From: Bacteroidota bacterium
GTDB taxonomy: Bacteria > Bacteroidota > Rhodothermia > Rhodothermales > Rubricoccaceae
Assembly (NCBI GenBank): GCA_022564455.1
Contig: JADFLK010000019.1
Span: 1-12,080 of the forward strand
Direction: 5' to 3'
Length of the DNA stretch: 12,080 bases
This document shows positions 5,637 to 12,080 of the stretch, one piece after another. The notes under the pieces were generated by a model. The model saw only the letters and a list, made by a program, of their open reading frames with translations, was not told where the DNA came from and did no database searches. Within the stretch, counting starts at the first letter, position 1, and the number at the start of each line of letters is the position of its first letter. The position numbers and the translations under genes were made by a program.

Positions 5637-6868
5637 TCCGTCAGGAGGTTGAGAATTAGTTGCTGAAAGCGGGCAGCGTCACGTTCCCAAGCGTATGCGT
5701 TCAGGGCTTCAGGCGCATTGGCACGCCAGCGAGCCCGATCGGTTTCATCGAAGAGTGCCCGCTGCAAAGACGTGACCAGTTGTTGATGATCGTCTGGATC
5801 AACGATCAGGCCGACATCGAAACTTTCGACCACATGCTGCACCTCCGGAGTTCGGCCGGCCAGAACGGGGATGCCGGCCATAAGGTACTCGAAGAGCTTA
5901 TTGGGTAACGCCAGGCGGAGGCTCTCTGTCAGTGGCTCGGTCAGCATGGCGCCAAGGTCTGCGGAGGCGGTATAGTACGGGAGCGCGTCGGGAGGTGTGA
6001 AGGGAAGAAAACGGGCGCGTTCTCCCAGACGTGCGGCTAGGCGTTTGGCTTTCGCCTCAAATGGGCCATCTCCGATGATGACCAGTTGAGCATCCGGTAC
6101 CTCGGCCACCGCGCCAATCAGCTGGGGAAGCCCGCGCCCCTCGCGCAAGCCACCCTGGTACAGAACGATGCGACGGTTATCCGGCAGGCCGAGCTCCTCG
6201 CGAAGCCGGTCGGATCTGGGGATGCTCGCGCGCGCCGGTACATTGTGCAACACAAGGGGAAGCTCGATTCCATAGGCAGCGGTCAGGCGGTCGGCAATAC
6301 TGTTGTTGACGGTCAGAACGGCGTCAGCGCAGCGGATATACCGCTTCTCAACGGTCGTCCAGACACCCCGTACCCATGGCCGCCCGGCAGTAGAATCGAG
6401 GTGCGCGTAGAGTTCGCGCGAATCAAAGACAAGCCGCCCACCGTGTTTGCTCGAAGCGGAGGCAAGTGCGGGCAGCGTGTACAGGTCGCTCGCCAGGTAA
6501 ACAGCCGCAGGAATCTCGCGAGCGGCACGGCTGAACAGACGATGCACTCGCCAGAAATAACGCGGACCCCGGCCGTTCGGCGTGTTCAAGGTTCGAACAC
6601 GGAAGCCGGCACCAAGCGCCAGTCCTTCGGCAAAATGCTCATCTTCTGGTAGTTCACCAAGCATGAGAACCTCGACAGATGCCCCCATCTCCCTGAGCGC
6701 CCGAAGCTGACGCAGTGCTCGCGAGGACTTTCGCGCATCGCCGACGAGGGCGAAGAGGATGTGCGGCCGTCCATCCGGCGTCGGCGGGGCCTTTCCCGGA
6801 GGATCTACAGGAGACACAGGGGAGGCCCAAAATTTTTCTGCCGAGGGCATGTGTTGCTTGTAAATCAT
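5633..6868 (-). CDS. Glycosyltransferase, GT-B fold, GT4-like
   Basis: The product is 411 residues. The N-terminal Rossmann half (about 35-205) starts PHILFALVGDARKSSRALRQ and contains VYLASDLYTLPA and LVFDSRELY, as in GT4-type enzymes acting on cell-surface glycans. The C-terminal nucleotide-sugar half (about 230-410) contains IVLYQGGLREGRGLPQLI (235-251), LVIIGDGP (262-269) and LPNKLFEYLMAGIPVLAG (321-338), the last carrying the conserved Glu of the donor site. No membrane segment is seen. The first 30 residues are Pro-rich and not part of the fold; ATG 6850 (residue 7) is an alternative start. Donor and acceptor cannot be deduced. The downstream gene, an exported thioredoxin, is coupled by ATGA. 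Upstream lies repeat B. Confidence 0.88.
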   Translation of the reverse strand: MIYKQHMPSAEKFWASPVSPVDPPGKAPPTPDGRPHILFALVGDARKSSRALRQLRALREMGASVEVLMLGELPEDEHFAEGLALGAGFRVRTLNTPNGRGPRYFWRVHRLFSRAAREIPAAVYLASDLYTLPALASASSKHGGRLVFDSRELYAHLDSTAGRPWVRGVWTTVEKRYIRCADAVLTVNNSIADRLTAAYGIELPLVLHNVPARASIPRSDRLREELGLPDNRRIVLYQGGLREGRGLPQLIGAVAEVPDAQLVIIGDGPFEAKAKRLAARLGERARFLPFTPPDALPYYTASADLGAMLTEPLTESLRLALPNKLFEYLMAGIPVLAGRTPEVQHVVESFDVGLIVDPDDHQQLVTSLQRALFDETDRARWRANAPEALNAYAWERDAARFQQLILNLLTE

Positions 6869-7212
6869 GTAAAGCTACGCCTGTCGGAGAGTGGCCGAAA
6901 TGAGACGCCGAACCGAGGAGTCTGTCGGACTTAGGGGTTCGTGACGAGGCGAGTGGGGAATCGAGACCAGTTCTTCGATCTTTTTGAGGCGCATAGTGGG
7001 GCTATTCAACGAAAAAGAGCTGAGAAATGGGCCGATTCACCGCCGCCGCAGTAGAATCATCCTAAGTCCGACAGGCTCCTAGACGGTGCGTATGTTAGCC
7101 GCTCACTCAGAACCCCTCCAGGCTCCTTGCGAGCAGATTATGATACGGCACGAGGCACCATCTTCTACCTCTACACCGTTGACTACAACTCGATGAAAGC
7201 TCGCGTATTCTG
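6869..7212. other. Divergent intergenic region between glycosyltransferase and htrA
   Basis: Apart from element B, 6869-6915 and 7081-7212 hold no gene. The promoters of both divergent genes should lie here, but I see no confident -35/-10 or Bacteroidota-type pair. A 10-base word GCCTGTCGGA at 6879-6888 repeats the terminal motif of element B just outside its left end. Confidence 0.5.
6916..7080 (-). mobile_element. Repeat element B: TIR-bounded intergenic repeat (copy 2 of 2, inverted relative to A)
   Basis: The left end AGGAGTCTGTCGGACTTAGG (6916-6935) and the reverse complement of the right end (7061-7080), AGGAGCCTGTCGGACTTAGG, match at 19 of 20 positions. Read on the minus strand the body aligns with element A along its whole length, apart from scattered substitutions and the GC hairpin segment that A has and B lacks. 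It occupies about half of the 344-base gap (6869-7212) between the divergent glycosyltransferase and protease genes, so it lies between both promoters. No target duplication is seen. It is 165 bases long with no credible gene. Confidence 0.78.
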
Positions 7213-8817
7213 ATGACCACACGACGCATCTTGCTCGGCATCGCCTTTTTGGCGGCCGGCGTCCTTTTGGGCGTCGTCGTGGCTGAACTGTGGCATGTGA
7301 ATGTTGCGCCCTCGGGTGAGCTGGCTTCGCCGACACAAGCCGCGCCGACACCTCCGGCCACTGAGTCGGTTCAAATCGGCAACCCCAATCCGCCACCTCC
7401 GCCCTCCGTTCCCGAGCTGATATCGTTGAACACGTTGTTCAAGCAGGTAGCGGCCAATGTTACGCCATCGGTCGTGTTCATTCGGGTGGAAACGGACGTG
7501 GGAGGCAATGGAGGGACGCCCGAGGACGGCTTTCACGACAACGTGGGCCCATTTCTTCCGCGCCGGCGGACGAGCGCAGGGAGCGGCGTCATCTTGTCGC
7601 CGGACGGCTACGTGGTTACGAACAACCACGTGGTGGAAGGCGCCTCACGCATTCGCGTCCTGCTCAACGATAAGCGCGAGTACGACGCCGAACTGATCGG
7701 CACCGACCCTACCACCGACATCGCCATTGTGCGCCTGCTGGAGGTCAATCTGGACGACGATGCCAGTGCGCTCCCCGTGGCCACTCTCGGCGACTCCGAC
7801 GCGCTGGAAGTGGGCGAGTGGGTGTTGGCCGTGGGCAATCCGTTCCGGCTGACAAGCACGGTGACGGCGGGGATTGTCAGCGCGCTTCGCCGGCAGGTGG
7901 ATATCATCGACGATCCGTTCCGCATCGAGGATTTCATTCAGACCGACGCCGCTATCAATCCGGGCAACTCGGGCGGCGCGCTTGTTAACATGAGGGGCGA
8001 GGTGGTGGGTATCGCCACGGCCATCGCCACCGAGAGCGGCGCCTACGAGGGCTACGGGTTTGCTGTCCCTATCAATCTGGTTAAACGTGTGGCTACCGAC
8101 CTGATTGAGCGGGGCGAAGTGCTGCGAGGCTATTTGGCCGTTGAGATCCGCCCGGTAACAGCCGCCGATGCACAGGAGCTTGGCATGTCGAGAATAGAGG
8201 GCGTGATCATCGCCAGTGTTGCAGACGACGGCCCGGCGGCGCGGGCGGGGATTCGGGCGCGGGATGTACTGCTGAGCGTAGACGGACGGCCTGTTGACGA
8301 GCCGAATCAGTTCCAGAGCCGGGTGGCTTTGCGACGGCCCGGCGAGTCGGTGACGCTGGAGGTCTGGCGAGCCGGTGAGTTGCAAACCCTGGAGGCTGTG
8401 CTCATCGGCCGCGATGACGCAGCCTTCGAGGGCTGGCTGGCGGACCTCGGCGAGCGCAATCCTCCGCAAGCGCTAGAAGACATTCCGCCCGACGCTGCTC
8501 CACCCGATGCTCCGCGATATGAAGCCGAAGACTGGGGGGTCCGATTCCGTGACCTGACACCTTCCGAGCGGCGATCCTTTGGCGTTTCAGGCGGTGCATT
8601 CGTCGAGAACATTGCCGGCGGAAGCGCGGCCGAAGTGGATGGACTTCCTGTTGGGAGCGTCGTTACGCGCATTGAAGATCGTCCCGTCTCTTCCGCCGAG
8701 GAGGCGCTGGCGGCGCTCGGGCTACTTGCGCTTCGAGAAGTGCCTGCCTTACTGCGCGTTCGTAGGAGCGATGGAGTGACGGCGTTTTATGACCTCGCGT
8801 CGCCGTATGTAGACTGA
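7213..8817 (+). CDS. htrA: HtrA/Deg family serine protease with two PDZ domains
   Basis: The product is 534 residues. An N-terminal hydrophobic segment (about 6-25, preceded by TTRR) acts as membrane anchor or uncleaved signal, putting the protease in the periplasm. A Pro/Ala-rich linker (about 32-67, including PPPPP) follows. The trypsin-like domain (about 70-300) has the complete triad: H139 in VTNNHVV, D169 in PTTDIAIV, S253 in NPGNSGGAL. PDZ1 (about 305-400) includes the GYLAVEIRPV strand; PDZ2 (about 440-525) includes GAFVENIAGGSAAEVDGLPVG. An acidic, Pro-rich stretch (EDIPPDAAPPDAP, about 422-434) separates the PDZ domains. The family degrades or refolds damaged envelope proteins. Its TGA shares a base with the aroC ATG, so the two are coupled. 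The start at 7213 gives a normal signal segment. Confidence 0.93.
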   Translation: MTTRRILLGIAFLAAGVLLGVVVAELWHVNVAPSGELASPTQAAPTPPATESVQIGNPNPPPPPSVPELISLNTLFKQVAANVTPSVVFIRVETDVGGNGGTPEDGFHDNVGPFLPRRRTSAGSGVILSPDGYVVTNNHVVEGASRIRVLLNDKREYDAELIGTDPTTDIAIVRLLEVNLDDDASALPVATLGDSDALEVGEWVLAVGNPFRLTSTVTAGIVSALRRQVDIIDDPFRIEDFIQTDAAINPGNSGGALVNMRGEVVGIATAIATESGAYEGYGFAVPINLVKRVATDLIERGEVLRGYLAVEIRPVTAADAQELGMSRIEGVIIASVADDGPAARAGIRARDVLLSVDGRPVDEPNQFQSRVALRRPGESVTLEVWRAGELQTLEAVLIGRDDAAFEGWLADLGERNPPQALEDIPPDAAPPDAPRYEAEDWGVRFRDLTPSERRSFGVSGGAFVENIAGGSAAEVDGLPVGSVVTRIEDRPVSSAEEALAALGLLALREVPALLRVRRSDGVTAFYDLASPYVD

Positions 8818-10010
8818 TGATTCGCTATCTGACGGCCGGCGAATCGCACGGCGCAGCCCTGATAGGCATTGTGGAGGGTATGCCGGCGGGTGTGCCGCTC
8901 ACAACGGATGACATCAACGAACACCTTGCACGGCGCTGGCTGGGGTTTGGGCGAGGCGGACGCGCCAGGATCGAGCAGGATCGGGTCGAGATTCTGTCGG
9001 GTGTCCGCTTTGGGAAAACAATGGGCAGTCCTATCGCGCTACGGCTGGAGAATGCGGCGCACCATAAAGACCGCTCCGACTGGCCAAATGTAATGGCCAT
9101 CGGCGGTTCGGGTGAAGGCATCGAACCGGTAACGCTGCCACGTCCTGGGCACGCCGATCTGGCCGGAGCACAGAAGTACGGTTTCGACGACATCCGGCCC
9201 GTCATCGAGCGGGCAAGCGCCCGCGAAACGGCGATGCGCGTTGCATGCTGCTCCGTGGCAAGGGTCATGCTCCGACATCTCGAAATCGAGGTGGGGAGCC
9301 ACGTTGTTCGTATCGGAAATGTTGGGTACGGCGATTCGGGAGCATGGCAGGAACGTGTAGCCGCAGTGCTTGAGGAGGGCGGAGCACGTGCAGTCTATAA
9401 GGCGGCGGACAAAAGCGAGGTCCGGATGCTTGATGCCGAACTAAGCGATGCAGCTATCGCGCATATCAAAGAGATAAAAACCGCCGGCGATTCGCTGGGA
9501 GGCGCCTACGAAGTGATCGCAACGGGGGTGCCGGTTGGCCTCGGCTCCTACGTTCATTGGGATCGGAAACTCGATGGCCGGTTGGCGCAGGCCATCCTCT
9601 CCATTCAGGGCCAGAAGGCGGTCGAGATCGGCGACGGATTTGCGGCGGGCTCAACGCCTGGTTCGCAGTTCCACGACCCGATCACCGAGGATGGGCAAGG
9701 CCGTTTCACACGCGAAAGCAACCATGCCGGAGGGATAGAGGGAGGCGTCTCGAACGGTATGCCGATCATCGTTCGCGGCGTCATGAAACCCATCCCCACC
9801 CTCGTCAAACCCCTAGAAACGGTGGATATCTCAACGGGGGAAGCTCAGCCCACCCGCTACGAGCGCAGCGACGTGACGAGCGTGCCGGCTGCCTCAACCG
9901 TTGCCGAGGCCACCGTCGCGTGGGTGCTCGCCGAAGCCCTGCTGGAGCGCTACGGCGGTGATACGTTCGAGCAGGTAGAGCAGCGTTTGGCATTGGATGC
10001 CGCCACGTAA
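8817..10010 (+). CDS. aroC: Chorismate synthase
   Basis: The product is 397 residues and catalyses the last step of the shikimate pathway, 5-enolpyruvylshikimate-3-phosphate to chorismate, with reduced FMN. Signatures: LTAGESHGAALIGIVEGMPA (5-24) with the catalytic His H11; LPRPGHADLAGAQKYGFDD (107-125) with the second catalytic His H112; ERASARETAMRVACCSVARV (131-150); ITEDGQGRFTRESNHAGGIE (289-308); GGVSNGMPIIVRGVMKPIPT (309-328); and YERSDVTSVPAAS (348-360). Length fits the longer bacterial form. The ATG at 8817 overlaps the htrA TGA by one base (TGATG) and the N terminus is correct for the family with no extension. It is followed after 36 bases by a small exported-protein gene. With phhA it is the second aromatic amino acid gene of the window. 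Confidence 0.97.
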   Translation: MIRYLTAGESHGAALIGIVEGMPAGVPLTTDDINEHLARRWLGFGRGGRARIEQDRVEILSGVRFGKTMGSPIALRLENAAHHKDRSDWPNVMAIGGSGEGIEPVTLPRPGHADLAGAQKYGFDDIRPVIERASARETAMRVACCSVARVMLRHLEIEVGSHVVRIGNVGYGDSGAWQERVAAVLEEGGARAVYKAADKSEVRMLDAELSDAAIAHIKEIKTAGDSLGGAYEVIATGVPVGLGSYVHWDRKLDGRLAQAILSIQGQKAVEIGDGFAAGSTPGSQFHDPITEDGQGRFTRESNHAGGIEGGVSNGMPIIVRGVMKPIPTLVKPLETVDISTGEAQPTRYERSDVTSVPAASTVAEATVAWVLAEALLERYGGDTFEQVEQRLALDAAT

Positions 10011-10046
10011 CGGTCTACCTTCGAGCGAACCATCTCATGCTGCCCT

Positions 10047-10493
10047 ATGCGCGTTCTTGCCCTCCTCGGACTATTCCTCTCGGCAGCGGTGTCGGCGCAG
10101 TCGCACCCAGGCGATATCGGTGCTCAACCAGAGCGTGGCCGGTTTGCAGTGTATGGTGAGTTGCTAGGGGCGGGGCCGATCGCGTCCGCTCACATCGAGG
10201 CGACGGTGCTCTCACCTCTCTATGTTCGGGTTGGTCTTGGCGTAGGTGCGCCGGCCACACTTAGCGCCGGCGCTGGTGTAACGATTGGCCAACACCGTGT
10301 CCGGCCCGACTTTGCGATTACTGGTGTGGTTTTTTTCGACGGGCTGGGGCCTGTCATCATGCCGTTCGCAGGAATCCGCGTTATTTCGGACAGTGGCTCC
10401 AACTTTCGGATCGGCGTGTCAGCCTGGCTGGTTCCTGAATCGCGCAGCATCATTTTTCCCTGGCCATCGATTGGGTTTGGTGGACGGCTTTGA
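10047..10493 (+). CDS. Small exported protein, probably outer-membrane-like beta-strand protein, unknown function
   Basis: The product is 148 residues. It has a signal peptide, MRVLALLGLFLSAAVSAQ, with likely cleavage at VSA-Q (about residue 17). The mature part is made of alternating short hydrophobic strands and Gly-rich turns (RFAVYGELLGAGPIAS, LYVRVGLGVGAPATLSAGAG, FFDGLGPVIMPFAGIRV) and ends in a strand with a terminal leucine (PSIGFGGRL). This resembles a small beta-barrel or partial barrel, but no family can be named. ATG 10047 is the only start that gives the signal peptide. The gene sits 36 bases after aroC and 10 bases before crtI, so it is probably cotranscribed with both. Confidence 0.72.
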   Translation: MRVLALLGLFLSAAVSAQSHPGDIGAQPERGRFAVYGELLGAGPIASAHIEATVLSPLYVRVGLGVGAPATLSAGAGVTIGQHRVRPDFAITGVVFFDGLGPVIMPFAGIRVISDSGSNFRIGVSAWLVPESRSIIFPWPSIGFGGRL

Positions 10494-10503
10494 ACTGAGG
10501 CCA

Positions 10504-12036
10504 ATGGCTCGGCGCCGAGACACGACGCTCAACACACGAACGGAACTCGTCCCCATAAAACCCGACGCGCCGCACGTCGTGGTCATCGGCGCGGGGTTTG
10601 GGGGATTGGCGGCAGCGACTCGGCTGCTGGTTCGCGGCTACCGTGTCACGGTTGTGGAGCGGCTCGATCAGCCCGGAGGCCGAGCGCGCGTGTTCAAACA
10701 GGATGGCTATACGTTTGATGCCGGTCCGACGCTCATCACGGCTCCCTTCCTGTTCGATGAGCTGTGGGAGCTGGCCGGGAAGCGTCGCGAGGATACGGTC
10801 GAGTTCGTCCCGATCGATCCGTTCTACCGCATCCGGCTCGATTCAGGGGAGGTGTTCAATTACACAGGCGACGCGGAGGCCATGCGACGCGAAATCGCGC
10901 GGTTCAATCCGGCAGATGTAGACGGCTACGAGCGCTTTCTGAAAAAGAGCGAGCGCATTTTCGAGGTCGGGTTCACAAAGTTGGGCCACGTGCCGTTCGG
11001 CAGAGCATCCGACATGGTCCGCATCGCTCCCTCGATGATCGCGCTGGAGAGCTACCGGACGGTGTATGGCCTCGTCTCGAAATACATCAAGGACCCGAGA
11101 CTGCGGCAGGTGTTCTCATTCCACCCCCTCCTCGTTGGCGGCAACCCATTCTCGACAACCTCCATTTACACGCTCATAACGTTTCTCGAGCGTAAGTGGG
11201 GCGTGTGGTATGCGATGGGAGGAACCGGAACTCTCGTCCGTGGCCTCGCTGACCTCATCACTGACCTCGGAGGCACGTTCCGTTTCGGCGAAACAGTGGA
11301 GGAGATCACGGTGGATCGAGGCAAGGCTACGGGCGTCCGGCTTGCATCCGGCGAGCACATCCCGGCCGACCTCGTCGTCTCCAACGCAGACGTCGCCTGG
11401 ACCTACAAGCACCTCATCCGCCCTGAGCACCGCAGAAAGTGGACGGATGCGAAGATCGGCCGTGCCAGGCTCTCGATAAGCCTGTTCGTCTGGTATTTCG
11501 GCACGGATCGCACCTACGACGACGTCGCCCACCACACCATTTTACTTGGGCCGCGCTACCTGGGGTTGTTGAAGGACATCTTCCACCATCACAAGCTGAC
11601 CGAAGATTTCTCGCTCTACCTCCACCGGCCCACGGCCACCGATCCCGGCATGGCGCCCGAGGGCCACGATGCTTTCTACGTGCTCTCTCCCGTGCCGCAC
11701 CTCGACAGCGGAACCGACTGGTCGACCGAGACAGATCGTTACCGGAAGCGCGTTGAGCACTATCTGGAACGCACCGTGCTCCCCAATCTCTCGGAGCACC
11801 TCACAACGAGCCTCACACTCACCCCCCAAGGTTTTCTGGACGACTACCTGTCGGTAAAGGGCTCGGCCTTCTCCTTCGAGCCCATCCTGGCGCAAAGCGC
11901 CTACTTCCGCCCGCACAACAAAAGCGAGGACGTGGAAGGGCTCTATCTGGTTGGCGCGGGCACGCATCCCGGGGCCGGGATGCCAGGGGTGCTTTCATCT
12001 GCGCGGGTGCTGGACACTATTATCGCAGATCTTTGA
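10504..12036 (+). CDS. crtI: Phytoene desaturase, CrtI type
   Basis: The product is 510 residues, a normal CrtI length. It desaturates phytoene stepwise toward lycopene or neurosporene, using FAD. Motifs: dinucleotide fold VVVIGAGFGGLAAA (25-38) with GxGxxG and E52 at the end of the second strand; PGGRARVFKQDGYTFDAGPT (57-76), the CrtI N-terminal signature; SLFVWYFGTDRTYDDVAHHT and FSLYLHRPTATDPGMAPEG in the middle; and the C-terminal signature GLYLVGAGTHPGAGMPGVLS. ATG 10504 is chosen because the frame upstream only overlaps the previous gene, and MARRRDTTLN leads properly into the fold. Gene spacing suggests one transcript with the exported-protein gene. Phytoene synthase is commonly next to crtI and may lie beyond the right edge, but this is not seen. 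Confidence 0.96.
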   Translation: MARRRDTTLNTRTELVPIKPDAPHVVVIGAGFGGLAAATRLLVRGYRVTVVERLDQPGGRARVFKQDGYTFDAGPTLITAPFLFDELWELAGKRREDTVEFVPIDPFYRIRLDSGEVFNYTGDAEAMRREIARFNPADVDGYERFLKKSERIFEVGFTKLGHVPFGRASDMVRIAPSMIALESYRTVYGLVSKYIKDPRLRQVFSFHPLLVGGNPFSTTSIYTLITFLERKWGVWYAMGGTGTLVRGLADLITDLGGTFRFGETVEEITVDRGKATGVRLASGEHIPADLVVSNADVAWTYKHLIRPEHRRKWTDAKIGRARLSISLFVWYFGTDRTYDDVAHHTILLGPRYLGLLKDIFHHHKLTEDFSLYLHRPTATDPGMAPEGHDAFYVLSPVPHLDSGTDWSTETDRYRKRVEHYLERTVLPNLSEHLTTSLTLTPQGFLDDYLSVKGSAFSFEPILAQSAYFRPHNKSEDVEGLYLVGAGTHPGAGMPGVLSSARVLDTIIADL

Positions 12037-12048
12037 GCTTGCTCAAAG
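12031..12048 (+). terminator. Short hairpin overlapping the crtI stop codon
   Basis: CTTTGAGC and GCTCAAAG pair around TT, with the TGA stop inside the left arm. No T-run follows, so it may be only a weak or factor-dependent signal, or chance. Confidence 0.25.
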
Positions 12049-12080
12049 CTCCATATCTCCCCCTCCCATCCCTTCCTGGC

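Noticed and set aside
7179..7212. Possible promoter TTGAC plus TATTCTG before htrA
   Set aside because: The -10-like box would touch the ATG, placing the transcription start inside the gene, and the spacer (24 bases) is too long.
7645..8469. Open frame of 274 codons on the minus strand opposite htrA
   Set aside because: It is entirely inside the protease and PDZ coding region; composition is His/Arg-rich shadow sequence without motifs.
1..12080. CRISPR array, tRNA, rRNA, phage or defence genes
   Set aside because: No regularly spaced direct repeats, no tRNA-like cloverleaf noticed in the gaps, and no matching proteins; the repeats present are dispersed TIR elements.

Overview
The window is about 12 kb of GC-rich bacterial chromosome that is almost fully coded. 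It reads as housekeeping and metabolic genes, with several small non-coding repeats between them. Most starts lack a clear Shine-Dalgarno sequence. Together with the gene content (pterin-dependent phenylalanine hydroxylase, a carotenoid desaturase, exported thioredoxin and small signal-peptide proteins), this suggests an aerobic, pigmented Gram-negative, possibly of the Bacteroidota/Rhodothermota side. That placement is inference; no rRNA or other marker is present to settle it.

Layout, left to right. 1-1153 (+): the 3' end of a glycoside hydrolase family 3 gene, an overlapping AhpC/TSA-like thioredoxin-fold gene, and a 69-residue two-helix membrane protein. 1154-1409: no gene, filled by repeat element A (about 185 bp). 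1410-2252 (+): phenylalanine 4-monooxygenase followed by a clear intrinsic terminator. 2426-2752 (+): acylphosphatase, convergent with a short-chain dehydrogenase at 2774-3559 (-). 3565-3721: a compact MITE-like element C with 17-bp perfect terminal inverted repeats and a target duplication, lying between the divergent dehydrogenase and prmC. 3814-5121 (+): prmC (release factor glutamine methyltransferase) and an unrecognised 144-residue protein whose stop codon overlaps that of the convergent thioredoxin gene. 5118-6868 (-): a GT4-type glycosyltransferase translationally coupled by ATGA to a periplasmic thioredoxin. 6869-7212: a 344-base gap holding repeat element B, a second, inverted copy of element A. 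7213-12036 (+): an HtrA/Deg protease with two PDZ domains, aroC (chorismate synthase) starting on the last base of the protease stop codon, a small exported protein, and crtI (phytoene desaturase).

The genes do not form one pathway. Aromatic metabolism is represented twice (PAH and chorismate synthase), envelope quality control and redox three times (HtrA and two thioredoxin folds), and carotenoid synthesis starts or continues at the right edge. I see no defence system, CRISPR array, tRNA, rRNA or phage gene. The most unusual content is non-coding: two inverted, diverged copies of a TIR-bounded repeat (A and B), a third short element with intact ends (C), a GC-rich palindrome present in A but missing from B, and a possible solo copy of the A/B terminus forming the 3' end of a coding gene.
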